Below, one piece after another: positions 5,907 to 12,795 of a stretch of 24,997 nt of DNA. Made by a program: the position numbers and the translations under genes. The notes under the pieces are model-generated. The model did not search any database and had not been told where the DNA came from. It saw only the letters and a list, made by a program, of their open reading frames with translations. The stretch's first letter is position 1. Each line of letters opens with the position of its first letter. Source of the stretch: Prevotella sp. UBA2444 (GTDB lineage: Bacteria > Bacteroidota > Bacteroidia > Bacteroidales > Bacteroidaceae); assembly GCA_002342665.1 (NCBI GenBank), contig DDQK01000001.1:1-24997 (forward strand), given 5' to 3'.

Positions 5907-7363
5907 CGCAGGGGAATGTTTTTAAGCACGTCGAGCAGGTGGTCCCACACCATCTGGACGGTGGGGATGTGCAGTCGCTCGTCGGGAGTGTGAACAGCTC
6001 TGAGAGTGGGGCCGAAGCTTACCATGTCGATCTGCGGGTATCGCTCAGAGAAGAGTCCGCACTCCAGTCCGGCGTGGATGCCTCGCACGATGGGGTCTTT
6101 GCCGAAGAGCCGCTTGTAGGAGTCGACGACGAGTTTGGTGAGTTTCGAGTCGGCCTTCATCTTCCAGGCGGGATAGCCGTCTGAGGTGGAGACCTTGGCG
6201 CCGGCGAGTTCGAATGCGGCTCGTATGGTGGCGCACATGTTGTCGAGGTTAGACATCACGTTGCTCCGCTGGCTGCTCACGATGTCGATGGACGTCTGTG
6301 AGGAGTGTACGCTGGCGATGTTGCTCGAAGTCTCGACCATGCCTCCCAGAGCCTCGTCCTGACAGATGGCAAACACGCCGTTGTCGACGGCCTGGAGGGC
6401 CCAGATGAAGTTTCTGGCCAGGGCTGGAGGGATAATGGGGCTTTCCTTGGTGCTCTCCATATAGAATTGCATCTGTGTGTCGGTGACGTGGAATTCATCC
6501 TCTACCTCAGTAGCGAACACGTTCCAGTCGGCTCGCACATTTTCCTTCACCTCGTTGGGCACGGCAATCTCGAAGAGGCCGTCGCGGGGGATGGCGTTGT
6601 GGAGCTTGCCGGAGTGGAAACTGACGAGTTGTATGCCTTCGTAGCGGTTCATCTCCTGGAAGATGAAGCGTGCCATGATCTTGATGGCGTTGGCCCGCTT
6701 CTTGTCGATGTCGTCGCCGGAGTGGCCTCCGAAGAGTCCCTTCACCTCGCCCTTCATGAAGAAGCTGCCTGCAGGGGCATTCTCGCGTTCGAAGGAGAAG
6801 CTGGCCTGGGTGTTACGCCCTCCGGCACAGCTGACGAAGATCTGGCCTTCGTCCTCCGAGTCGAGGTTGATGAGATAGTCGCCCGTCATGAATCCAGCCT
6901 CCATGCCGTTGGCGCCAGTGAGTCCCGTCTCCTCATCGCGTGTGAAGACGCACTCCAGGGGGCCGTGCTGGATGTCGTCAGAGGCGAGGATGGCCAGCTG
7001 GATAGCACAGCCGATGCCGTCGTCGGCCCCCAGGGTGGTGCCATCGGCGGTGAGCCACTCGCCTTCGATGTGAGTGCGGATAGGCTCGTTGTTGAAGTCG
7101 AACTCCAGATCGACGAGCTTGTCGCACACCATGTCCATGTGGCTCTGCAGGATGACGGCCTTGCGGTCTTGCATGCCGGGGGTGGCCGGCTTGCGTATCA
7201 GTACGTTGCCCACCTTGTCGACTATTGTCTCCAGGCGATGGCTCTCACCCCATGACTTCAGATACTCAATCATCTTCTCCTCGTGCTTCGAAGGACGGGG
7301 AATTTGGTTAATCTTCGCAAATTCGGCGAAGACTTCAGCAGGTTTTAAGTCGTTTTTATTCAT
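5903..7363 (-). CDS. pepD: Aminoacyl-histidine dipeptidase (peptidase family M20C)
   Basis: A 486-residue metallopeptidase of the size of bacterial PepD, which cleaves Xaa-His and other dipeptides using a di-zinc site. Visible ligand motifs are H75 in LQSHMDMVCD, D114 in LGADDGIG, the acidic pair E144/E145 in TRDEETGLTG, the aspartate in INLDSEDEG, and a C-terminal histidine in RAVHTPDERLHI. GGHSGDDIDKKRANA, typical of the dimerisation domain, is also present. The start at 7363 gives a normal N-terminus; in-frame codons further upstream cross the divergent promoter region. It is divergent from the 7452 gene and overlaps the lipoprotein gene downstream. Confidence 0.95.
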   Translation of the reverse strand: MNKNDLKPAEVFAEFAKINQIPRPSKHEEKMIEYLKSWGESHRLETIVDKVGNVLIRKPATPGMQDRKAVILQSHMDMVCDKLVDLEFDFNNEPIRTHIEGEWLTADGTTLGADDGIGCAIQLAILASDDIQHGPLECVFTRDEETGLTGANGMEAGFMTGDYLINLDSEDEGQIFVSCAGGRNTQASFSFERENAPAGSFFMKGEVKGLFGGHSGDDIDKKRANAIKIMARFIFQEMNRYEGIQLVSFHSGKLHNAIPRDGLFEIAVPNEVKENVRADWNVFATEVEDEFHVTDTQMQFYMESTKESPIIPPALARNFIWALQAVDNGVFAICQDEALGGMVETSSNIASVHSSQTSIDIVSSQRSNVMSNLDNMCATIRAAFELAGAKVSTSDGYPAWKMKADSKLTKLVVDSYKRLFGKDPIVRGIHAGLECGLFSERYPQIDMVSFGPTLRAVHTPDERLHIPTVQMVWDHLLDVLKNIPLR

Positions 7364-7402
7364 TATTAATGATATTTTTGATTGAATTTGACGCAAAATG
7401 CT

Positions 7403-7410
7403 TAACTTTG
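7403..7410 (+). promoter_or_regulatory. Probable -7 element for the 7452-9245 operon
   Basis: TAACTTTG lies 41 bases before the first start codon, with a TTG 18 bases upstream at 7382-7384. A minus-strand TACCTTTG (7445-7438), without a clear -33 box, may serve pepD in the same interval. Confidence 0.5.
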
Positions 7411-7451
7411 CACCCGAATATGGCTGCAAATCAGCTGCAAAGGTATAAAAA

Positions 7452-7673
7452 ATGATTGAAACTCTCGTTGTATCCACGTTAATAATTGCTATCGGGATGG
7501 CATTTTTCCTGGTGAGGGTGCTGTTTTCGAAGCAAGGTGAGTTTAAATCGCAGCACATCCACGACTCGGAGGCTATGCGTGAGCGGGGTATCCACTGCGT
7601 GATGGATCAGGACAAGGAGATGCGGCGGAAGAGCAAGTTTGCCGTTGAGGAGAGATCGAAGATAGAAAATTGA
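7452..7673 (+). CDS. Small conserved single-pass membrane protein
   Basis: 73 residues: an N-terminal membrane helix at about 5-25 (VVSTLIIAIGMAFFLVRVLF), then a polar cytoplasmic-looking tail with RERGIHCVMDQDKEMRRKS. The pattern GEF...H...RERGI-C...QD-E resembles a recurrent small Bacteroidales membrane protein; I know no function for it. It opens a plus-strand gene set, 24 bases before the OmpH-like gene, which favours a real gene rather than a chance frame. Confidence 0.75.
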   Translation: MIETLVVSTLIIAIGMAFFLVRVLFSKQGEFKSQHIHDSEAMRERGIHCVMDQDKEMRRKSKFAVEERSKIEN

Positions 7674-7697
7674 AATAATAAAATCGTTAAGTAAAGA

Positions 7698-8336
7698 ATG
7701 AAAAAGTACATTTTATCCGTGCTGGCCATCGCTGCGGTGATGGCGTCGTGCAACAATGCTGCTCCGAAGATGGACGAGCAGCCCGCTGGTAGTAACTCTG
7801 GTGACGGCATGAAGATTGCCTATGTAGAGGTAGACTCGCTGATGACGCAGTACACCTTCGCCAAAGACTACACGGTGACCCTCGAGAAGAAGTCGAACAA
7901 TGCCCGTAACACGCTGACCCAGAAGGGCAATGCCCTGCAGGCCGCAGTGAACAATTTCCAGCAGAAGCTGAACAACAACGGATTCCAGAGCCGCGAACAG
8001 GCAGAGAGCGTGCAGGCAGCCATCCAGCGCCAGCAGGCCGACCTGCAGCAGCTGCAGGCCCGACTGGAAGGTGAGCTCGCCTCGGAAACAGCCAAGTTCA
8101 ACCAGGCCCTGCGCGACTCGCTGAACAACTTTCTCCAGGCCTACAACAAGGACAAGAAGTACGACTTGATTCTCTCAAAGGCCGGCGACAACATCCTCTT
8201 CGCCAGCAAGAAGTTTGATATCACTCAGGACGTGATCAACGGTCTGAACAAGCGCTATAAGCCAGGCAAGAAGGCTGACGAGAAGAAGGCTGATGCCAAG
8301 CAGGGCGACGAGAAGAAAGACGACAAGAAGAAGTAA
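7698..8336 (+). CDS. OmpH/Skp-family lipoprotein
   Basis: 212 residues with lipobox MASC (cysteine 18). Residues about 35-180 have the OmpH/Skp layout: KIAYVEVDSLM, a long charged and Gln-rich helical hairpin (QAAVNNFQQKLNNNG, QQADLQQLQARLEG), then YDLILSKAGDNILFA and VINGLNKRY. Skp proteins are periplasmic chaperones for outer-membrane proteins; this one is membrane-anchored by its lipid, as is frequent in Bacteroidota. The last 25 or so residues are a Lys/Asp/Glu repeat tail, probably disordered. It lies between a small membrane protein and a metallopeptidase gene with short gaps. Confidence 0.88.
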   Translation: MKKYILSVLAIAAVMASCNNAAPKMDEQPAGSNSGDGMKIAYVEVDSLMTQYTFAKDYTVTLEKKSNNARNTLTQKGNALQAAVNNFQQKLNNNGFQSREQAESVQAAIQRQQADLQQLQARLEGELASETAKFNQALRDSLNNFLQAYNKDKKYDLILSKAGDNILFASKKFDITQDVINGLNKRYKPGKKADEKKADAKQGDEKKDDKKK

Positions 8337-8372
8337 TTGTCAGGCCCAATAACCCACTAAAACATAAAAATT

Positions 8373-9245
8373 ATGAAACTGACAGGAAGAAGAGAAAGTA
8401 GTAATGTGGAAGACCGCCGCGGAATGAGCGGTGGCGCCAAGGCCGGTATCGGCGGTATTGGAGCAGTGATCGTGGCAGCCCTGTTCGCTTGGATGAGTGG
8501 CGGCGACCCTCTCTCGGCAGGACTCCAGGCAGCGCAGCAGCAGATGCAGGCCCGTACGGAGACCGTCGACGAACAGAACTTCACGGAGGAAGAACAGGAG
8601 CTTGCTACCGAGTGCAAGCAGATTCTTGCTTCGACGGAAGATGTATGGGGAAAGGTATTCCAGGAGATGGGGCGCACCTATGAGCCTCCCACGCTGGTAC
8701 TCTTCAGCAATCAGGTGAACTCGGCCTGCGGAAGTGCTACGGCTGCCGTCGGTCCGTTCTATTGCTCAGGCGACCAGAAACTGTATATCGACCTCTCATT
8801 CTTCACTCAGATGAAGCGTCAGCTGGGCGTAGAGGGCAACACCTTCGCCTATGCCTACGTGATAGCCCACGAGATAGGCCACCACATCGAGTATATGCTC
8901 GGCACGCTGGGCAAGGCCCATCAGCAGATGAGCCAGACCGACAAGGTGTCGGCCAATCAGATCAGCGTGCGTCTGGAACTGCTGGCCGACTACTATGCCG
9001 GCGTGTGGGCTCACTACGAGGAAGCCATGAATCACTCTATGGAGTATGGTGACCTGGAGAAGGGCCTCGAGCTGGCCAAGGCCATCGGCGATGACTGGCT
9101 GCAGAAGAAGGCACAGGGTAGGGCAACTCCGGAATCGTTCACCCACGGAACTAGCGATCAGCGCAAGCGTTGGCTGAAGCGTGGATTCGAGACCGGCAAC
9201 ATGAGTACCTCGACCTTCAGCGTACAGAACTACAATGACTTGTAA
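8373..9245 (+). CDS. Predicted neutral zinc metallopeptidase (COG2321/YpfJ type)
   Basis: 290 residues. A membrane anchor at about 28-42 follows a short basic N-terminus typical of this family (RRESSNVEDRRG). The zinc motif HEIGHH is at 166-171, with E167 as the likely catalytic base; a second conserved motif, LELLADYYAG at 201-210, probably supplies the third ligand. The family motif around SACGSATAAVGPFYC and QKLYIDLSFF is also present. The active domain would face the periplasm if the anchor is N-in. The substrate is unknown. It is the last gene of the plus-strand set, 36 bases after the OmpH-like gene, and is followed by a strong terminator. Confidence 0.92.
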   Translation: MKLTGRRESSNVEDRRGMSGGAKAGIGGIGAVIVAALFAWMSGGDPLSAGLQAAQQQMQARTETVDEQNFTEEEQELATECKQILASTEDVWGKVFQEMGRTYEPPTLVLFSNQVNSACGSATAAVGPFYCSGDQKLYIDLSFFTQMKRQLGVEGNTFAYAYVIAHEIGHHIEYMLGTLGKAHQQMSQTDKVSANQISVRLELLADYYAGVWAHYEEAMNHSMEYGDLEKGLELAKAIGDDWLQKKAQGRATPESFTHGTSDQRKRWLKRGFETGNMSTSTFSVQNYNDL

Positions 9246-9256
9246 GTCACCATACG

Positions 9257-9284
9257 AAAAGCCCTCCTGACTGGAGGGCTTTTT
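9257..9284 (+). terminator. Bidirectional intrinsic terminator
   Basis: AAAAGCCCTCC and GGAGGGCTTTT pair perfectly with a 5-base loop. It separates the convergent metallopeptidase and rlmH genes; T tracts on both sides suit both directions. Confidence 0.92.
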
Positions 9285-9289
9285 CATTC

Positions 9290-9760
9290 TTATTCGTGAT
9301 GGTAAGGTTCACCGCGGATGATGGTACAGGCGCGGTAAAGTTGTTCGGTGAAGATGAGTCGCACCATCTGGTGAGAGAAGGTCAGCCTTGACAGGCTGAT
9401 TTTTTCGTTTGCACGCGCATATACCGATTCCGAGAATCCGTAAGGACCGCCGATGATGAACACCAGTCGCCGGGCTGTCTGCTGGCGCTGCTCCAGCCAT
9501 CGCGCAAACTCGATGCTACGTCGTTCTGCCCCATGCTCGTCGAGGAGTACCACAGTGTCGGAGACTTGTAGTTGCTTGAGGATCAGTTCGCCCTCGGCCG
9601 TCTTCTGTTGTTCTTCCGAGAGGCTCTTGGTGTTGCGCAGTTCGGGGATGGTCACGATATCGAAAGGCATATAGTGACAGATGCGCTGGGCATAGTCGCT
9701 GATGCCTGCCTGGAAGTGCTTGTCGGCCGTCTTACCTACCAGTATCAGTATCGTCTTCAT
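9290..9760 (-). CDS. rlmH: 23S rRNA pseudouridine-1915 N3-methyltransferase
   Basis: A 156-residue SPOUT methyltransferase, the usual RlmH length. RlmH methylates the pseudouridine at position 1915 in helix 69 of 23S rRNA, using SAM. Visible family motifs are LDEHG (VVLLDEHGAERRS), the SAM-knot segment FIIGGPYGFSESVYARA, and the C-terminal FSHQMVRLIFTEQLYRACTIIRGEPYHHE. The ATG at 9760 matches known N-termini (MKTILILVGKT). Its first 29 bases overlap the end of the DUF4491 gene in another frame, implying co-transcription and coupling. Confidence 0.95.
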   Translation of the reverse strand: MKTILILVGKTADKHFQAGISDYAQRICHYMPFDIVTIPELRNTKSLSEEQQKTAEGELILKQLQVSDTVVLLDEHGAERRSIEFARWLEQRQQTARRLVFIIGGPYGFSESVYARANEKISLSRLTFSHQMVRLIFTEQLYRACTIIRGEPYHHE

Positions 9761-10049
9761 AGTCGCTGAGTCGCTTAGGATTCTTCGGGAACCAGCCTTT
9801 CTGCACGCGTTTCCGTTGTGAGAAAAGCTCACCGATGCCCCAGAGGGCCGATGCTCCGAAGACGCCGAGGAAGGAGGATAGATAGACATTCTCGATAAAC
9901 AGGGCTGCTACGCAGCAGAGGATGCCGATGAGCAGATAGACCACCCAGGGGCGAGTGCCCCAGTGGTATTCCGTCTTGATGACGATGGGATGCCAGAAGC
10001 CTATCGTGAGAAAGGTCATGATGGCGATGGTGATACCTGTGAAATACAT
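9732..10049 (-). CDS. DUF4491-family membrane protein
   Basis: A 105-residue membrane protein with about three helices: residues 2-20, 35-55 and 58-75. HPIVIKTEYHWG, LFIENVYLSSFLGVFGASALWGIGELFSQ and the terminal KKGWFPKNPKR-like segment (here QKGWFPKNPKR) are the family pattern as I know it. Function is unknown. It begins 8 bases after the GH25 gene and overlaps rlmH, so the three form one minus-strand unit. Confidence 0.88.
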   Translation of the reverse strand: MYFTGITIAIMTFLTIGFWHPIVIKTEYHWGTRPWVVYLLIGILCCVAALFIENVYLSSFLGVFGASALWGIGELFSQRKRVQKGWFPKNPKRLSDYEDDTDTGR

Positions 10050-10057
10050 ATCTTGAC

Positions 10058-11416
10058 TTATTTGATGGTTTCGTTAGCGATGAACTCGTCGAACTGCTGC
10101 TGGTAGCCGTTGAACACGTTGATGTCTACCTCGCCGGTGATGCCCTGTACGCGTCCGTCGGGCGACAGTTGCCAGATGACCAGCTTCACGTCGGGCTTGT
10201 ATTCGCCGTAGCGTGCTATCCACACCTTGTAATCGCGTTTGATGTCGGGAGCATCGGGCAGATACTTGTTGACGAATCGCTGGTTGACATAGAGGATGGG
10301 CTTCACCTTCGTGCGCTGTTCTACGGCCTGCAGCCAGGCACGTATGTTGCGGAAAAGTGCATCCGTGCCTCCGTAACGGGCGATATCGCGGTCGCTGGGC
10401 TCTATGTCGAGTACGGGTGGCAGATCGCCTTGACGGAAGATGGTGCTGTTGATGAAGTAGGCAGCCTGCGCCGAACCACTCGACTTGCAGGAGTAGAAAT
10501 GGTAGGCTCCGGTGTGTATGCCGTGCTTCTTGGCACCTTGGTAGTCCTTCAGGAAGTACTTGTTGCGAATGCTGGTGCCCTCAGTCGACTTGATGAAGCA
10601 GAACTGTACGGGATAGTCGACAGTCCCCGATATCTTCTTTCTGCTCTTCGAGCCGAGGTGGCTGATGCGCAGGCGATCCCAGAGAATGGGATACTTCTTG
10701 CGCCCTTTGCCGTGCTGATAGCGTGAGATGTCGATGCCGTAGATGCGCTCCGAGGTGTAGTTCATGCGCTCACCCTTGTATTGGTCTTTCTGCCATTCGC
10801 CTACCTTGAGTGAGGTGAGAACTTCGTTCTGCAGCATTTGCAGGCCAAAGCCTTCGCGACGGTCGTCAGTCCAGTGACCTTCGAAATAGTGGCCCTCGGT
10901 ATCAGTATACGCCCCGTGCCCTTCGGCCTTCGCATTGACGATATGTCCAGGGCGTCCTCCGCAGAAGGCTCCCTGATAGAAACCTGCAGAGTCGAGGCGG
11001 ACACCGCTGGTGAGTGTGTCGGCATTCCAATTGCCGATGATGATGCGGCCCAGTGAATCGCGGCTGACGGCGGTTCCTTCGCGCTTCTTACCTTTCCACC
11101 GGCCAATGTTGAAGATAGGTATTGTGTCGGTGGTTTCCCTAAGTCGCTGCCCGTTGGCGAAGGCAGCCACCATCTCGTAGCCCTCATCCTCCACATTGTG
11201 GCGGAGCATGTAGTAGTCGGTCTCTTCTTTCAGCAACCGCTGGGAGGTGATGCGCAGGGAATCGGTGAGGGCAGATGGTGACAGGCGGGCAGCGCTGTCA
11301 ATATGGCTCAGGTCGGCATCGGTCAGCGGTTCCGGGCCTTTGTACAACAAGGCGAGTGAACCTCCGGCAATGGCCAGAAGGAGTACGAGGAGTCCGTATT
11401 TTGCCGCTTTCTTCAT
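10058..11416 (-). CDS. GH25 lysozyme with N-terminal anchor and MORN-like repeats
   Basis: 452 residues. An N-terminal hydrophobic helix (about 7-24) anchors or exports the protein. Residues about 100-215 carry MORN-like repeats (IGRWKGKKREG, YQGAFCGGRPG, YFEGHWTDDRREGFG). From 226 on it is a glycoside hydrolase family 25 domain, which cleaves the MurNAc-GlcNAc beta-1,4 bond of peptidoglycan: YGIDISRYQ with D229, PVLDIEPSD with D337 and E339 as the likely catalytic region, ILYVNQRF, and WQLSPDGRV...EVDINVFNG at the C-terminus. All catalytic motifs look intact. I chose the ATG at 11416, which opens a normal signal-anchor (MKKAAKYG). First gene of the unit with DUF4491 and rlmH. A role in wall turnover or interbacterial lysis cannot be decided. 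Confidence 0.9.
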   Translation of the reverse strand: MKKAAKYGLLVLLLAIAGGSLALLYKGPEPLTDADLSHIDSAARLSPSALTDSLRITSQRLLKEETDYYMLRHNVEDEGYEMVAAFANGQRLRETTDTIPIFNIGRWKGKKREGTAVSRDSLGRIIIGNWNADTLTSGVRLDSAGFYQGAFCGGRPGHIVNAKAEGHGAYTDTEGHYFEGHWTDDRREGFGLQMLQNEVLTSLKVGEWQKDQYKGERMNYTSERIYGIDISRYQHGKGRKKYPILWDRLRISHLGSKSRKKISGTVDYPVQFCFIKSTEGTSIRNKYFLKDYQGAKKHGIHTGAYHFYSCKSSGSAQAAYFINSTIFRQGDLPPVLDIEPSDRDIARYGGTDALFRNIRAWLQAVEQRTKVKPILYVNQRFVNKYLPDAPDIKRDYKVWIARYGEYKPDVKLVIWQLSPDGRVQGITGEVDINVFNGYQQQFDEFIANETIK

Positions 11417-11477
11417 AATTTTCTGCAAAAATACGAAATATTTATGACTTATCATTTATCATTTCTTATTTATTTTG

Positions 11478-11485
11478 TATCTTTG
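11478..11485 (+). promoter_or_regulatory. Probable -7 element of alcohol dehydrogenase gene
   Basis: TATCTTTG lies 36 bases before the ATG. A clear -33 TTTG at the expected distance is not visible, so the call rests on the -7 match and position. Confidence 0.45.
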
Positions 11486-11521
11486 CCCCATAGAATTGAC
11501 TTAAAACATGATTTTACGCTT

Positions 11522-12706
11522 ATGAAAGATTTCAATTTCTACGCGCCTACGCGTATCGTTTTCGGCAGCAGTTCCGAGGAGCAGTTGCCCGCACTTATCC
11601 GTCAGTATGGAGGTTCCAAGGTGCTGGTTCATTATGGGGGCGGCTCAGCCCGTCGCTACGGTTTGCTCGACAAGGTAGAACAGATGCTCAATGATGCCGG
11701 CATCCCGTTTGTGGAGTTGGGTGGAGTGGTACCAAATCCTCTGCTCTCGAAGGTGAAGGAGGGTATTGGACTTTGCTGTAAAGAGGAGGTCGACTTTATC
11801 CTGGCGGTAGGCGGTGGCAGTGTGATCGACTCAGCTAAGGCTATCGCCTATGGTGTGCCTTATGAAGGCGATGTGTGGGATTTCTGGGATGGCAAGGCTG
11901 TGCCAAGCAAGTGCTTGCCCATCGGCGTGATGCTCACCATCCCTGCCGCTGGCTCCGAGATGTCGTCAAGCACTGTCATCACCCGCGACGAGGGCATGCT
12001 CAAGCGAGGCTTCAATAGTGACTTGTGCCGTTGCAAGTTTGCTATCATGAATCCCGAACGTACCTATACCTTGCCGCCCTACCAGACGGCAGCTGGCGTC
12101 ACCGACATCATGATGCACACGATGGAGCGCTACTTCTCTAAGTATGAAGACGCGACACTGACAGATGCCATAAGCGAAGCTTTATTGAGAACGGTTAAAG
12201 ACGCTGTGTTCGAGGTTCTTAAGAATCCGGAAGACTATCGTAATCGCGCTCAAATCATGTGGGCCAGTTCGTTGGCGCACAATGATCTGACGGAGTGCGG
12301 CACGGAAAAAGACTTTGCCTGCCACAAGCTGGAACACGAGCTCTCCGGACTCTTCGGTGTGACCCATGGTGCAGGCCTGGCATCCCTCTGGCCCTCTTGG
12401 GCTCGCCTGATGATGGACCGGCACCTGAGCCGCTTCGTACAGTTCGCCGTCAACGTGATGGGAGTGCGCAATGATTTCTCCGATCCGCGGGCAACGGCTC
12501 TGAAAGGCATTGAAGCCATAGAACGGTTCTACCACGCCATCGGCATGCCCACCAGCATACCTGAACTGATTGGCCGTTCTGCCACAGATGAAGAAATCAA
12601 GGAGATGGTACGTAAGTGCTCGCGCGACGGTAAGATTACCATCGGTGCCATGGAAGTACTCCATGAGGAAGAGATGGAGCAGGTGTATCGTGCTGCTAAC
12701 AAATGA
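11522..12706 (+). CDS. Iron-containing alcohol dehydrogenase (YqhD/BdhA type)
   Basis: 394 residues, typical of butanol dehydrogenase/YqhD-like class III enzymes that reduce aldehydes with NADPH or NADH in the cytoplasm. The nucleotide-binding motif GGGSVIDSAKAIA is present. Likely metal ligands are the aspartate and histidine in VTDIMMHTMERYF and the two histidines in CHKLEHELSGLFGVTHGAGL. The N-terminus MKDFNFYAPTRIVFG is characteristic, which fixes the start at 11522. A single gene with its own promoter and terminator. Physiological substrate not evident; short-chain aldehyde detoxification or fermentation are both compatible. Confidence 0.93.
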   Translation: MKDFNFYAPTRIVFGSSSEEQLPALIRQYGGSKVLVHYGGGSARRYGLLDKVEQMLNDAGIPFVELGGVVPNPLLSKVKEGIGLCCKEEVDFILAVGGGSVIDSAKAIAYGVPYEGDVWDFWDGKAVPSKCLPIGVMLTIPAAGSEMSSSTVITRDEGMLKRGFNSDLCRCKFAIMNPERTYTLPPYQTAAGVTDIMMHTMERYFSKYEDATLTDAISEALLRTVKDAVFEVLKNPEDYRNRAQIMWASSLAHNDLTECGTEKDFACHKLEHELSGLFGVTHGAGLASLWPSWARLMMDRHLSRFVQFAVNVMGVRNDFSDPRATALKGIEAIERFYHAIGMPTSIPELIGRSATDEEIKEMVRKCSRDGKITIGAMEVLHEEEMEQVYRAANK

Positions 12707-12735
12707 CGGATGGCAGTTGACAACTTACTGTGTGA

Positions 12736-12779
12736 AAATAAAGCCCTTCACCTTCTGTCTGAAGGGGAGGGCTTTATTT
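12736..12779 (+). terminator. Bidirectional terminator between adh and hppA
   Basis: AAATAAAGCCCT (12736-12747) pairs with AGGGCTTTATTT (12768-12779), and an inner CCTTC/GAAGG stem closes the loop. It sits between convergent genes. Confidence 0.88.
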
Positions 12780-12795
12780 ATCTGGTGATAGGTAC

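Noticed and set aside
6305..7255. Long plus-strand frame (316 codons) antisense to pepD
   Set aside because: It lies entirely opposite a well-supported peptidase gene with all metal motifs; its protein has no recognisable fold. It is a G+C-rich shadow frame.
11426..11433. Minus-strand TATTTTTG as a promoter for the GH25 gene
   Set aside because: It ends only 9 bases before the chosen start codon and has no -33 partner at the usual distance; too weak to list as a feature.
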